From assembly GCF_051020765.1 (NCBI RefSeq), contig NC_134943.1, forward strand, positions 4,278,001 through 4,342,000: a DNA stretch of 64,000 nt, in the 5' to 3' direction. The translations under genes and the position numbers were made by a program. The notes below the pieces were generated by a model. The model made no database searches. It was not told where the DNA came from and was given only the letters and a program-made list of their open reading frames with translations. Origin of the DNA: Lasioglossum baleicum (lineage: Eukaryota; Arthropoda; Insecta; Hymenoptera; Halictidae). Shown here in pieces: positions 48,275 through 60,765 of this stretch. Each line of letters opens with the position of its first letter. The stretch's first letter is position 1.

Positions 48275-51200
48275 TAAACAGTATATTATGTACAACTTCA
48301 TTAAAAAAGCTGGGGATGTTTAGAAGTCGATGCAAAATATCTGTTGCACAGTTAATAATACCCTTGCTCGATTTAATTAAGAAAATAGTGTCAATATCCG
48401 TCAACGCCTGCAAAATCAGGTTCCCGTCCGATCACCGAAGTAAAACAGCGTGGGGCACGGAGCAGTACTTGCGGGGCGCGTGTTCTTGGCAAAAAGGTGG
48501 TTCGGAACCCACCGTAATAAAAAGTAGTTTCCGCTGATATTAGGCGATAGTGAGAGTGTAAGAGGGGGAGAGTGGTAAATGGATTTGAAACCCTGAGGGG
48601 ACCAAATATCATTACTCTCTAGTGTCAATATCCTTGCTGGTTTCATGAAAACAGAATCTGTAATAATAGAGCAATCGCTTTTACGAATGAATGTGGTATG
48701 AGGTACTGCTTGAAAGGATCGATTAAATCAAAAACGCTGGAGCATCGATTTCAATGACATGAAATTAATCAGTGGAATGCACTCTGAAGTAATGTTCCAT
48801 AAAATGGTTATGTACTTATGCCCATCTTCTTTACTGTTTTAAATGTTATTGAGGGTAATACAATATAATCTTATTAAGCAATTATTGGAATTAATTATTA
48901 CGCTCTCGGTTAAACATGACAATTTATTTCAATTACATAGGGGATAAACATTCTTTACACATTCAAGAAGAGGTAAAAAGGAGCTGAATTCCATACTGAA
49001 TAACTCACAATTGTGCAATTCAGGAAGGAACGTATGTACGTGCGAAAAAGAATACTATGTTTTACAATGTTTCGTGACTGTACTTAATTGCATGTGCATT
49101 CTCTTTTCGCCTTACTAATTCTAAAATATTTATATTAATTGCGAGATGCTTGGAGGAGCTATAAAAAGCATTATGCAACCGCGAGAGAAATTTAGTTGGA
49201 AGCTAGCAAATTTCTGTAATAATAGTTGAAATTAGCACGGCCATGAACCTCCATTTTCCCTTATTCCGCGAGGCAAAAAATGCGGCGCGCGTAAATGCAA
49301 TATGAATCTCCCGACAGGTAAAACATGCGTTTTACTATGAAACAAAGGAGCCATATGCACACAAGTACGTATTAAACTATTATAAATCCATAATCATGTA
49401 TTATAGCATCCAGTGAAACCTGATATCACAGACCCAATCCAATCTTTCAAAATGTTCCAACATCTAAACCGGACATTGGAAATAAACAAAATCGACAAAT
49501 TTTATTTTTTATCGGCCTCAGTTTAATAAAGGAAACGAAGCTCCTCTATGCAAAATATTCCAAATTTACAATGTTTGATAACACTGTGTATATAATCAAT
49601 TTATTCTGCTTCCACAACCCACGTTCATTCAGAATTAAACCATAGTACGTGAAGCTTTTATTTCCAAATATAAAATATACAATTCGCTTGAAAGATTGAA
49701 GTGCTCTGCTGTAAAATTGTTTCATCCAACAGGCTTTTAAAAATGATTTATACTGTCGCTGTATTATACAAAAGTCCTTTATACACGATTTTATCGAATT
49801 TTTGTTACACATTTCCACGACAAGGTTCACACACCCATACGTAAATAATTAAACACCTTAACTTTGAAATTAAGACATATTCTTTCATTTGTACATTATT
49901 TTGCTTTGACAGAGTTTTCGTACGACGCGAAATCTTTGAAATAGAAACATATGTTACAAACTATTTTATATTTGTCTAGGTGTTTTCCGCGACATTACCG
50001 GTGGCAGCAATATTTCTCTCGCGACTCATCGATCTTTATAACAGTTCATATAAGATCGTTATCGGATAAACCAGAAAAATTCTATCAAAGTTCATGACCT
50101 GCTGTTATCGACGGTACTCTTGGCGGTCTCGATAGAAGGCCGGTTGAACGATCCACGAAATGTGGGTCATTACGAAACCTCGTCGATACGAGTGCAATAA
50201 TTTATCCGAAACAATATCACCGGTCTTGATCGTGATTAGTCTGCGTCGACGATGGGGCCAGCAGTTTCGCTGACAATGAGTATTCTCATGAACGTGATCT
50301 ACGTAGAAGGCATTCGTCGAACAGAGCGAGATTGCACAACGTGACTCGAAACTTTCGAAAACGAACGAAGGTGTATTCTCGCTTCAAGGGTTCAATCCAA
50401 TTTTTCTTGAAACTGTAGAGCCGGATGAAGAGATCGAAAATGACTTTCCGCCGAATTAAACCGCTCACACGTCATTCGATCACTCGCCAAACATAAAAAG
50501 ATGTTCACTCTTCCGTGAGAACTAGGACTTTCGATCTGACATTCAACTGAAATTTATCGTGTGCATGGGAGCATTGACAAAATGAACACAATGTAAAAAA
50601 TGTGTACAGTGAATTAATAAATTTATTACTTTTCTTCCAACCTTCCGGTTTTACACATTTTTAAGATTTTTATTTTGCACAAAGATCCACAGTCTAACGA
50701 TTGCTCTTCTAACCTTCTAGCTTTTTATAGATGTTAAATAAATTTCGTTGATGTTTCTATGGAAGCGAACGTTTGCCTCTGGTCAAAGAATTACGTCATA
50801 TATGACTGACACGGCCCTCAAAGCGTTAAAATAGACTTATTATGATGGTAATGAGAGAGTTACCTTCTGGTCAAGGAACTAGACCGCGAACTTAACGAGC
50901 AATACCGGAAAAAACAGCGTGTCTCGCGTGATACGCGTTAATCGCCTGGCTTCCCGACTTCAGAAGATCTTTAGCAAATTAGCAAAAAAACATCGTCACG
51001 CCCACCCCAACTTCAGCCTTCTGTCTATTCTTTGGTAAATGTCAAACAAACGTTTACTTCTTCTCCCCTCATTTGTGTTTTCGCGCATCTCTTCCGTCGG
51101 CACTTCACGAACCCTCTTTATTTCATCGTTTCCTCCATTTTCATTCTCTTGACTTTCATCTTTCACGGCGCAAACCCTTTACCCGCTGAAAACGATACCC

Positions 51201-51309
51201 TTGCGGCGCATAGCCAGGACGAATGTCCGCGTTTGTCCTAACTCGCGGAGTCATTAAATGACGACCCAGCACGAGCTTTGACCTTTCGAGTACGAGGAGG
51301 ATTAGTTTA

Positions 51310-51650
51310 TTGCCTGGTGTATACAAACATTTTTTTTTAAATTGTACTTTATCGAACCTGTAATGGAACTTTACATACAGAGAAGTGATGAAAGTTTGAT
51401 TTAAAAAAACGGTTAACATTACTGTGGATTGCGAACGATTCAAAATCGTGAAAATCTCAATTTTTCATGATTTTTCGTTCCATAACTTTTTACGATTTTT
51501 AAAAACCTCGTTTTTTCCGCATGATTGGGACTAGAAGGAATCTACGAAACGTATTTTTTATATTTTCATTGCACGGTGAAACAATTTTTTTCACAATTTC
51601 CTCAAAAAAAAATGTTACTCTATTATAATCGTGAATCTTTCGAGAACTAT
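51310..51650. repeat. Decayed foldback-type repeat
   Basis: The stretch contains AAAATCGTGAAAATCTCAAT followed by TTTTCATGATTTTTCG, the same arrangement as the centres of 57792-58411 and 40280-40970, with T-runs at each side. Its ends cannot be placed. It directly abuts the target duplication of the hAT element at 51663. Confidence 0.35.
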
Positions 51651-51662
51651 ATGGGACGTGAT

Positions 51663-52197
51663 CAGTGTTGGGCAAATTTTATTTTAAACAATAAATGATT
51701 AAATAATAAATAAACGTGTGATTGTAATTGCAAATAATAACTAGACTTTTCATTTAAATAAAAGTAATTTAAATAACTCCAAAAGTGATCTATTTATTAT
51801 CTTATTTGTAAATAAAAGATTATTCATTATTTGGATCGAGGTGGAAATCAAATAAATAGCTTTTGGTCTTCTCTTATTTCTTGTATTTTGTATATACAAT
51901 GAACACGTGCGCGTTTTTTGTCTGCTATAACAACCTTTTCAGGTATACCGCCAGTGGTCGGGCTCGTCTGGAGGGCCTAGTTGCCTATAAAAAAATACAA
52001 TTTAATGTATTATTTGTCAATACAAATAATAATTGAAATTGTATTTGTAAATAACAATTTTAACTTAATTATTTCAAATAATTCTATTTAGACTCGCTCA
52101 AATAATAAATAATTATTTTTGCTTTTTATTTGAATATCCAAATAACAAATAACTTGTTATTCAAATTTTTATTTAAATAATTACTTATTTAAACTGG
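51663..52197. mobile_element. AT-rich hAT-type MITE (535 bp)
   Basis: The left end is CAGTGTTGGGCAAATTTTAT, a typical hAT terminus. The right end runs ATTACTTATTTAAACTG. The 8-bp GACGTGAT occurs exactly on both sides (51655-51662 and 52198-52205), giving a perfect target duplication. The interior is built from AAATAAT/ATTATTT words on both strands, so internal pairing is extensive. No coding capacity. The terminal repeat itself is short (CAGT plus weak similarity). Confidence 0.85.
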
Positions 52198-52911
52198 ACG
52201 TGATAGATACACACACGGCTCACGTTATGTAAAAAGCAGATCAACAACACAGAAGAGGGTATTGTCTATATTGGCCAATCTCTCCAGCGAGCTGATCCGA
52301 AATCCCAGCGGACAATCATTGTTCGGTCACGTTCTATCCCGCTGATTCGAGCATCTTTTCGCCTCGCTTATTTATAACCAACGGCATGGCGGCTTAATGG
52401 ATAAAAAGTGACGCGGCCTTTTTTCCTGTGAAAGTTAGAGAGCAGAAAACGAGGATACAATCCGCCTCTACTGTTCGCCCGTTCCTCCTCGGTAGATGGT
52501 TTATGAGGGACAATTATGCTGGTCTTGAGCGGAGGATACACTACATTTAACGCTTTAGCTGGGACTAAGTTACTTTTCTCAGGACGATGGCTTACTTCCC
52601 TTTTGTAGACGATGGCGGACATTTGGCGGTTTAGACTTAAGCAGCGAGCAGAACCCGCTGGCAAACGTTACTTCATCAGTATTGCCCGCGATAACGTTGT
52701 TTTGTAAGTGCTGGCATAGTTTGCTTGCATACGCTCGACGCACAGTGGGGTATTTGCCTCGGAAAGTCGGAAAAAACTATTTTACCGTTATTTATGGGCT
52801 CAAGGTCATAATATAGAAGGTCGTGGTATTCGTCTTAATTTAATCTTGACTTAAAAAATTAAAATGGTTATCATTTTTTATCGGGAAAGTTTTTTTTCGA
52901 AATTTTATATA

Positions 52912-53054
52912 CAGGACCTGACAATTCCTTCAACATCCGGAAATGGGAGGTTCCTGAGATCATCTGAAGCAACATTTTCCTTTCCAAAAATGGCGTCCGC
53001 GGCTCTGTTAAGGAGTTATTAACGAAAAACACGGACCAATCGTAGCGCGTGTTA
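52912..53054. repeat. Direct half copy of the adjacent MITE
   Basis: The sequence CAGGACCTGACAATTCCTTC, ACATCCGGAAATGGGAGGTT and AAGCAACATTTTCCTTTCCA, then CCGCGGCTCTGTTAAGGAGT and AACACGGACCAATCG, follows the left arm of 53125-53488 at about 85 percent identity in the same orientation. It ends at GTAGCGCGTGTTA, where the palindrome begins. Together they look like one element copy split or duplicated by a rearrangement. Confidence 0.75.
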
Positions 53055-53558
53055 CATTTCGTTGGAAACACTCCATTATTACGATTTTTCAAGGGTTTCC
53101 GATAAACATCTGCAAACTTCTATACAGGGTATCTCAAAATTCCTTCAACATCCGGAGATGGAATGATCCTGAGAGCACTTGTAGCAACATTTTCCTTTGC
53201 AAATTTGTTATCCGCGGCTTTGTTTAGGGGTTACTAACGAAAAACACGGACCAATCAGAGCGCGACCTAGACGCGTGTTAGCACAGCCTGTCCGGCGCGC
53301 GGCGCGCCAACTGTCAATTGGCCGATTGTGCCAACACGCGCCTAGGTCGCGCTCTGATTGGTCCGTGGTTTTTCGTTAATAACTCCTAAACAAAGCCGCG
53401 GATAACAAATTTGCAAAGGAAAATGTTGCTTCAAATGCTCTCAGGAACATCCCATTTCTGGATGTTGAAGGAATTTTGAAACACCCTGTATAGAAGTTTG
53501 TAGATGTTTATCGGAAACCCTTGAAAAATCGTAATAATGGAGTGTTTCCAACGAAATG
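53055..53558. repeat. 0.5-kb palindrome including duplicated flanks
   Basis: Outside the MITE, the left flank (53055-53124: CATTTCGTTGGAAACACTCC, TTTCAAGGGTTTCCGATAAA, CAAACTTCTATA) appears on the right side as its reverse complement (53489-53558: TATAGAAGTTTG, TTTATCGGAAACCCTTGAAA, GGAGTGTTTCCAACGAAATG). Host-like sequence beside the transposon has therefore been copied in inverted orientation, or the element once extended further. Confidence 0.85.
53125..53488. mobile_element. Palindromic CAGGGTA-ended MITE
   Basis: The left end CAGGGTATCTCAAAATTCCT and the right end AGGAATTTTGAAACACCCTG are flanked by TA (53123-53124 and 53489-53490). The arms pair over nearly the full length: CTTCAACATCCGGAGATGG, AACATTTTCCTTTGCAAATT, TATCCGCGG and CGGACCAATCAGAGCGCGAC all have mirrored partners, meeting near 53300-53315. 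The interior is GC-rich. Pairing continues beyond the element into both flanks (see the separate palindrome entry). Confidence 0.88.
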
Positions 53559-56500
53559 CTGGAGAACATTATTTTTGTATGTAAAAATCAATTCCAAAGC
53601 ATATAAAAGTGCAGCCTCTTCCGCAAGAACAGCCAACGTTCGGCGTTCTTGCGGTCTTTTAATAAACATAGATTACGTCAATCAGTCCTACATATGTAGG
53701 ACTACTATATGTATAGCCGAATGCATCAGTATTAATACCGTGTGTATTAATAAGACCGAATCTGGGTGAAGTAAGGACGCAAGTTATTGGTTCCGAATTA
53801 TTTCGGCATCGGCGAGTTTTAGAACCGACATGGAACCAAGTTAAAAGTAGAGAAGGCAAGATGTGTGAGAAATAGCTTCTTCGAAGTGATGATATTTTTA
53901 AGCCGAACAATGCTCAGCATTCGAACCATTCCACAAATTGAATTCCACTTGCTCTTTGTACGCTAAAACATTCATGAAACCTTCCGACAATAAAATTCTT
54001 AAAATCTTTCACTCGATTGAGTTCTAATTTCACTAAACACGTAAAAAATTTCTACTAAGATTTTGTAGTTGAAAAAAACTTAAATGTCAAAAAATTGATA
54101 CATTTTTCATTATTCACGTTTTGAACGAGTGAGATAGAGAGTTATTTATCCAAAAACTGCGACAGAAATTTATGGCGTCGAAAAGAGCAGTTATCGGTGT
54201 CCACTCATTTATCTTGTCAAGGCATCAGTTGCCAATATAAATTATACATGAAAATGGAATAAATACAGGGCTGGTTTTAAATCAATGAGTTTATAATGTC
54301 TCCGGTCTACTGTGAATATTCTCTGATAACAAGAAAAATTAAGGTCTCTTGTCACCAAATCCTTCTGGATTTCGTCGCTGATCGCTAAAAATGTTTATAA
54401 AGTAATCTCTTAAATCGTTCTTTCCGTGTAAAACTCCACTGGCCTAGTTATTAATAGCTTTATTAAGTTCTATTTATTTTTATATCTTCGCCGACCGGGC
54501 ACGAAGCAGTTTGCAAACTTTCTTCATCCCATCGACGACAGTTTAAAAGTCACTGCTCGTTCCCTTGATCTTCCCACCTAAAACTATTTTACATGTTCAA
54601 TTTTTCATGTTCCACATGTCGGAAGTTAATGCTCTCACGGTATGATCGAAACTTCGCTTCTCAATGAGAATTTATGATAATGATCAACATTTTATGATAA
54701 TATCCGATCCCGGGAGTAGATTCTCCCACTTTTTCTGTCAAAGGGAAAAGGATATTAAACACTTCATCTTTATAAATAAAGGATTTCCTTTTCTGTATAG
54801 AAAGGGGGCGATCTTTATCCAAGGGAGCTTAGGTGAACTGCTTTGTCAGTGAAACATATATGTATAACGTGTGACGCTTACGCGATTGCACGTAAAATAC
54901 TTGATCCCCTCGCTTTGGCAAAAAAATGCTTGTCCGGGAAAAGTTTTGCATTTTCAAGGAAAACCGTGTATCACGTGTGATCGATACACGGCTGCTTTAA
55001 AAACTTCAGAACTATCGTGTAACAAAATTAATGGTTTTTAAATCCCTCAGTAGTGAAACCAATTAACAGTATAATGAGACGCGATGTAAATTATTTTTCC
55101 CAGGAGCCGGCCTGTAAACCCATGTATTTACTTACATTTTACCAGTCTAGTTACTTTCTATATAATTTAAAAAATGGTGAAAGTACAGCCACCTATGAAT
55201 AATAAATAGATATGAATCTTCATACAAAATATAAATTGTTGCATCGATTGTGAAAACTAGAAAATCTTCATGAAAAATAAAAATTCTCTGCACGAATTAT
55301 AAGCCACTGGAATGAGATAAAAATTTGTCTCCCCGGTTCATAATTCTAATAAGTTGATGATAATATGAAAATTCCGAAAGAGGAAAGAGTTTCTAAACAC
55401 TTTAATGACGTAAAACCAACTGATGGTGATTAAAACCCTGTTGTCCTAATTTTTTAACAGGTTGCACGCACTCGAGGCCTAATTACGCGAGAAACGCATA
55501 GAGCGGCGATTGCGGCGCATCATTAGATAAAACAGGGCGGTTACCGTCCTCGAGGTAGTTTCGAGGCGGCAACTAGTGGAACACGTTCCGAGCAAGCGGG
55601 GGGTTTTAAGTATTTCACGGGGTGGCGGGTCGGCGAACTTCGATATTAATTCTCGGGATAGGTCCCCCAGTCGCGCGCGCGGCGCGGTGGGTTATCTTTT
55701 CGCGTGCTTTGGCACCGTTTTGACTTTTCCAGCTTCTCTGGCTCGTCAACGGGAAAGTTATTTACGGGAGGCAAGCCGGCGCATTAAGACGCCCGCAGCT
55801 GCTGCCCGATGCTTTATATCTCCGCAACACGATCGTGATCTCTTTCCGTCTTCCGCGGCCCTGGAAAAGCCGGCCGCCGCTCCCCGGAGCATTATATTGT
55901 AGTTCGAGAACCCTCGCAAGGTGATTCACGGGCCGCTGACACGGTGCCGATCCGCGCCAGCAGGTCCTGGCTGCTGATAGTTTACCGATACACCTATGTA
56001 CACCTAAAATCTAGATACATAAGACGCTCGACGCGGCGTGGCACGGCGTGGCACGGCGTGGGCGGAAGAACGGCACCGAGCGACCTGGCAAACCATGAAG
56101 AGATATTATTGCACCCGGCTGAAACACTAGAAATCACTTAGCAGCCGATTGCAGAACGGCGGGTTGACTTTTCGGGATCTTCGGCTGACACCGCAAGCTG
56201 CCACCCCCAATCCCGAACGATGCCGCCACGACTTCTCGCGCGGATGAAACTCCGCGACTTTTTGCCGTGCACAGCCGCGCTGGATCAGGAATACGGCCAA
56301 GTCGGAGTTAGTGTTTATTTCTCGGCTGTAATGCCACCGGCTGTCTCCGAACTACGGCGCGGCGCGTCTGGGAGGACGTATGGAACTTGAACAAGGTCCA
56401 CGAGTCCAATTAGCTCGTATTTTTATGATTGTCCTGGCTGGTTTTCTTCGTCAGAATTGGGATCGTGTATTTTGTCGTTTGTCAACTGCTGAGCTACAAT

Positions 56501-57791
56501 TTGAAGTATGCGTGTTCTTTCAAGCAGTGGATGGAATTATCAAGATTTATAAACGAAACATATTACATGTAACACAAACGTTGTTCAATTAACGACTGCC
56601 AAATTTTCGAAACAAAACGCCCCCTCGTGCGCAGTCTAGTCATTTTCTTTCTTAAACAAAAATTGGATGCATGTTATTAAAGATTGATTGTACCAGATGG
56701 AAAAATGTATTCATATATTATTCTATACAGGATTAAAATACTTTTCAGTACGTTAACAGAGCCCATTTATTTGCTGAAAAATTCATTATAACTTCTACGC
56801 TCACTCGATATTTTATGTTACTCTCGCAGAGAACAACTATTAACCTTTTGCAGTACGAAAAACTTTTTCTTTCTGTTATTTTAAAATGGGTATAAAAATC
56901 ATGTGATTTCGTTACGGTCTGACGTCATATGTCAGTAAATTAATTTCAACCATTTATGGAACAGCCACATAAAAAGCAAATATTTCATAAAATATTGAAA
57001 TAAAATCGCTCCTTCCAGCACAGTTAAATTTCGTATTCAGATGAACGTACAGCTGTCAAGTATTAACAAATGAAACGGCTACCATGCTGTTAAGCTCGAC
57101 ACCATATTCGAGCTAAGATAGAGCCCTGTATTTTCTGAGTGTATTTTCTGTGATTATTTGTTTCCTGAATCCACAGGAAGATGCATTATGTGTTTAGAAT
57201 GTCAAGATTGGGTGTAGGTATACGTGCTGAAGGCAGTGACAATGGCGTTGCTCATGCGGTGTGACAGGTGTAAATAGTTCCACCCATGTTCTCTGCATAT
57301 GAGACGTGACATTACGTCATCCTAATATTCAACATTATTTTTTCTTATGCTTCGAATTCATCTTGGGACGGGCGTTTCAGTGTACTGTGATACACAAATG
57401 CTGACACTATAAGAATTTTTTAGCTAGATTATTTGTCGCTAGATTTTAAAGAAGTCCACAGGCGGTCATTTGACTGAAATTATTTTTAAAACATAGTGGC
57501 ATATAGGGTAAACGGTACAATGATTGGCACCCTAAGCCAAAATCGTAGTCAAATCATTTTATCTTTTTTTGAAATGTTTCAGCGAGCTTAACTTGCTATT
57601 GTTATAAGCTAATAGAGATTTTTCAGCAAAATCAAACAGTTTTACGATACATAAATCTTTTATTATAAAATATATTCACTGAGTAACAATTGTAAGACAA
57701 ATAGTACAGTTATAAGGTCAATAGTATATAAGGTCATTGGCACAGTGAGAAGTAAACGTTAAACAGGCTATTTATTTTATAATTAAAAACT
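53559..57791. other. Non-coding; GC island 55440-56380
   Basis: The island has one-sided frames and a GC-rich tandem repeat but no domain. The flanks are AT-rich. Words near 57480-57735 (ATGATTGGCACCC, GTCATTGGCACAGTG) hint at an old MITE with unclear ends. Confidence 0.55.
56032..56060. repeat. 10-bp tandem repeat, GCACGGCGTG
   Basis: Two full units and one partial unit of GCACGGCGTG in a GC-rich island. Confidence 0.9.
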
Positions 57792-58411
57792 AAAAAAGAC
57801 GATAACTTTTTTAATATTGTACTATACAATTTGAACATTTTTGGGAAGCTAGAGCAATTGCTTTACTACAGGATGTGAAATAAAATTTTTTCGAAAATAA
57901 CAATTGATCGGAATTGTAGAAAAAATACTAAAAGCTGCATTTTACAACTTTTTTATGTGGGCCTATATTGAAAATTTCAAAAATACGTCTTGTAGATCTG
58001 TGTGAATTAAACATATTCTGAAAATTTCGTGAAAATCGGTCGACGTTGCAATAAGCTACAAACGCTTAAAGATGGTAAAAATTGCAAATTTTCACGATTT
58101 TCGGCCTATATGTAAGAATTCTTACATCTTTCAATGCCTGTCGTTATTTCCCGCATCAACCGATTTCGATGAAATTTTCACAATGCACATAATTGATACA
58201 GACCAACAAAACGTACTTTTTAAATTTTCAATATACGTCCACATAAAAAAGTCGTAAAAAGCAGCTTTTAGTATTTTTTTCTACAATTCCGATCGATTGC
58301 TATTTTCGAAAAAGTTTTTTTTCACATCCTGTAGTAAACTAATTGCTCTAGTTTCCCGAAAAAAAGTTCAAATCGTATAGTACAATATTAAAAAAGTTAT
58401 CGTCTTTTTTA
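57792..58411. mobile_element. Foldback element, ~620 bp of mirrored sequence
   Basis: The left arm AAAAAAGACGATAACTTTTT, TTGTACTATAC, AGAGCAATTG, ATTGATCGGAATTGTAGAAA and TTGAAAATTTCAAAAATACG has a mirrored right arm ending TAAAAAAGTTATCGTCTTTT. The centre lies near 58100. The sequence core (GTAGATCTG, AAATCGGTCGACG / CGATTTCGATGAAATTTTCA) is shared in pattern with 40280-40970, so they are distant relatives. Right-flank sequence GAGCGTCCGAATAGTAATCC to CTGTA may be the true end of the original element. Confidence 0.75.
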
Positions 58412-60621
58412 GAGCGTCCGAATAGTAATCCGAGTCTTAACTGTAGCTCTTATTTGACGAGCCTTCACGTATAACATCCTAAAGGATTTTTTTCCGGGTT
58501 CTCCATTTGGCCCCCGGCTTCCGTGCACATACTGGCTCGCGATGTAGGTACACGGCATCAACAGTGAACGGAACACCGTGTGTATATCGTGGCGGTTCGG
58601 GATACTTCGCGATGCATCCTTTCACCCCCTAGCACAAGCGGATATCCGTTGAAAGCTCCGCCGCTCTTAGATCACGCGATTACCCCATGGACACAGAAAG
58701 GCTTCTGCTAAAAGTTGTCGGATAAGGAGGAGAAAGGGGCCTGCTAGCGGGACGAAAAAACGAAGAAGAAGGAGAAGAGAGAGAGAGAGAGAGAGGAGTC
58801 GGACGAGAAGGAATAGAATCTGAAGAGAATGGAGTAGCATCCGGTCGGGCGGGAACGTTTTCACCGCGAAGGGAACGGATTTCTGTGATCTTCCAGGCCA
58901 ATGAATCGACTAGTTACAAACACAATGCGACCGTTCCCGCATTATTCCGGAGATATGGGCGCCGCGGATAAAATCGAGACCCGAAAATCCGGCGGGGGGC
59001 CGTCGCGTTTCAAATGCGCGCGAGGCTGCGGTGATCGTATCGTGCAATCACAGTGAATGCAGTTTCACTGTTGACTCGGCCAATCTCTCTCTCTCTCCCT
59101 TTCTCCTACGGCGTATTATTCGGCCGGCGAATACGGAGAAATTAATTCGTTGTTAAATACTGCTTACATTGTTATTGACTCTGTAATTGATTGATCACAT
59201 TGGGCGCGCTCGTTCGTTCCAGTTAAACGAAGTATGGATTATATAATTACTGTCATCTCGTTCGACGGCCTGTTGTTTGCAGGTGTACGATGTGTTTTCA
59301 ATGCGCCCCTTTGTCAACGTGAAAGAAAGAGTGACTACTGTTCTACTTATGCAATGTTCAGTTCGCGACCACGCAATTGTCACCCGGAGCGCAAAGAAAA
59401 TTGTATCATCGGGAACAAAAAGAATTCGTTATTAACTGCAATTACATATAATGGCATACTTCGTTAGTGTGCGGCGCGGAATGCCGCGAACGCCTGCGCG
59501 ATGTGACTCAGCAGAGGTTTGTGTACTGGGTAGCTTGTAGCGCGCGTCTGTGTGTGATATAACAGAGTACGTCCTTTTACGTACTTTATTGTGGCCTGAC
59601 AATTTCACCTGACAGCCATTATTTTTTCATAAAAGACATCTCTGCGTGCCTCGCTGTATTACGGATATGCATATTGCAGTGCACTTTATTAGAAATTTAA
59701 TAAACTCGCACTGGTCTATAGAACAGACCTCGATTATAGTGAAAATAAAAAATGTTTCGATCGAAAAGGGAATATGTATCCATTTTACTATGTTCGCAGA
59801 TACATATCTTATACTATTGAAATATGATCTTTGTTTATTTTGTCTTTTCCGGAAGATTGTGTTCGTTAAATATTTAAATGTATTTATGAAATAGTGATTT
59901 TAGAATTGTAACACATAAAATTCATTTCAGCTGTACACTGATAAATTTAATTAAATTTAAATGTTTTCGGTTCAACGATTAATATAATGCTTCCACCGAG
60001 TATTATCAGCCTTTTATATTTATTCTTGAAGTTAATTAATTAACCTCGCGCCCGATGGGGTGCGAAGACAACTCAGTAATACAATATAATTAATATTTGG
60101 AATTTCATTAAAATTTTCTGCAGTAAATCACGAGCAGGCGATGCATTTAAATTGCAACGATACTCTCTCCACCGATTAATGGTGACCATAAACTCGCGGG
60201 GAGCGTCTACACCAGCACACAATGGCTTTGATTCTATCAAATTTAGTAATTCATATAAAGAAAATCGAAAACAACAATTGCTTGGTAATAGTCACTTCCA
60301 GAGTGCCACTGCAGTTAATGTTAATTATCACTAAACAGCGGATTCTATGCATTTATGACAAAACTGAATTGATGTAATTTAAAACAGTAAAAATATTGGA
60401 AGAATTTAAACATACTGGTATATTATTTTTTCAACCTATTAACCCTTCGCAGTCGGAGCAATTTTAACTTGAAAATTCAACAATATTGTGAATAATGGTA
60501 AAGCAATTTTAGTGATGACTCTGAGTCTATTTCACTCCAGTTTGTTGCAATTTTAGTTGAAAATGTTTATTTTGCATAAAGATCCGCTGTGTAATTATCA
60601 CGTTATCGCAAAAATAGCGGA
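58412..60621. other. Non-coding; GC-rich 58480-59130, AT-rich after 59560
   Basis: It contains the GA tract and low-complexity Leu/Ser frames opposite it. No gene was recognised. Confidence 0.6.
58775..58795. repeat. (GA)n microsatellite
   Basis: A run of about ten GA units inside a longer purine-rich stretch (58750-58830). It explains the Leu/Ser-rich chance frames on the opposite strand. Confidence 0.95.
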
Positions 60622-60765
60622 TTATTCGGTCTCGAGCGGTTCGTAACGCGAGATCGTCATTCCGAGAGGAGAGTCGTCTAGAGCATCCCTTAATGATCCC
60701 AACAAACTCTCGAACGACTGCCATTTAAACATCTCCAGAGCGTAATTCAATAAAGGCGATGGCAT
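60622..60765 (-). CDS. Possible terminal exon, 47 residues plus stop
   Basis: A near-ideal acceptor with a pyrimidine tract (ACTTTTCCTTTGCAG) ends at 60766 on the minus strand. It is followed by an open frame beginning MPSPLLNYALEMFKWQSFES and ending DSPLGMTISRYEPLETE, then TAA. An AATAAA lies about 50 nt further on (60571-60566), although it falls in sequence that also occurs near 50660 and may belong to a dispersed repeat. The exon would start in phase 0, and its upstream exons would lie at higher coordinates. Because it ends a minus-strand gene, it cannot belong to the same transcript as the CUB exon unless it is an alternative end. No homology was recognised; the call rests on splice and composition signals. 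Confidence 0.28.
   Translation of the reverse strand: MPSPLLNYALEMFKWQSFESLLGSLRDALDDSPLGMTISRYEPLETE

Larger units (their letters stand above)
45339..51309. other. Intron-like sequence 5' of the CUB exon
   Basis: It holds a CA microsatellite, a tandem 29-bp duplication, a 20-bp repeat pair and an 82-bp MITE. No upstream CUB or signal-peptide exon was recognised on the minus strand. Confidence 0.55.

Noticed and set aside
52871..53769. Two frames sharing the start MKNRNNGVFPTKC on opposite strands
   Set aside because: They are a shadow of the palindrome at 53055-53558, not a gene family.
57500..57740. ATGATTGGCACCC / GTCATTGGCACAG words as MITE ends
   Set aside because: They are in direct rather than inverted order, and no target duplication was seen.
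58667..58901. Leu/Ser-rich minus-strand frames resembling a membrane segment
   Set aside because: Translation of the GA/CT microsatellite.
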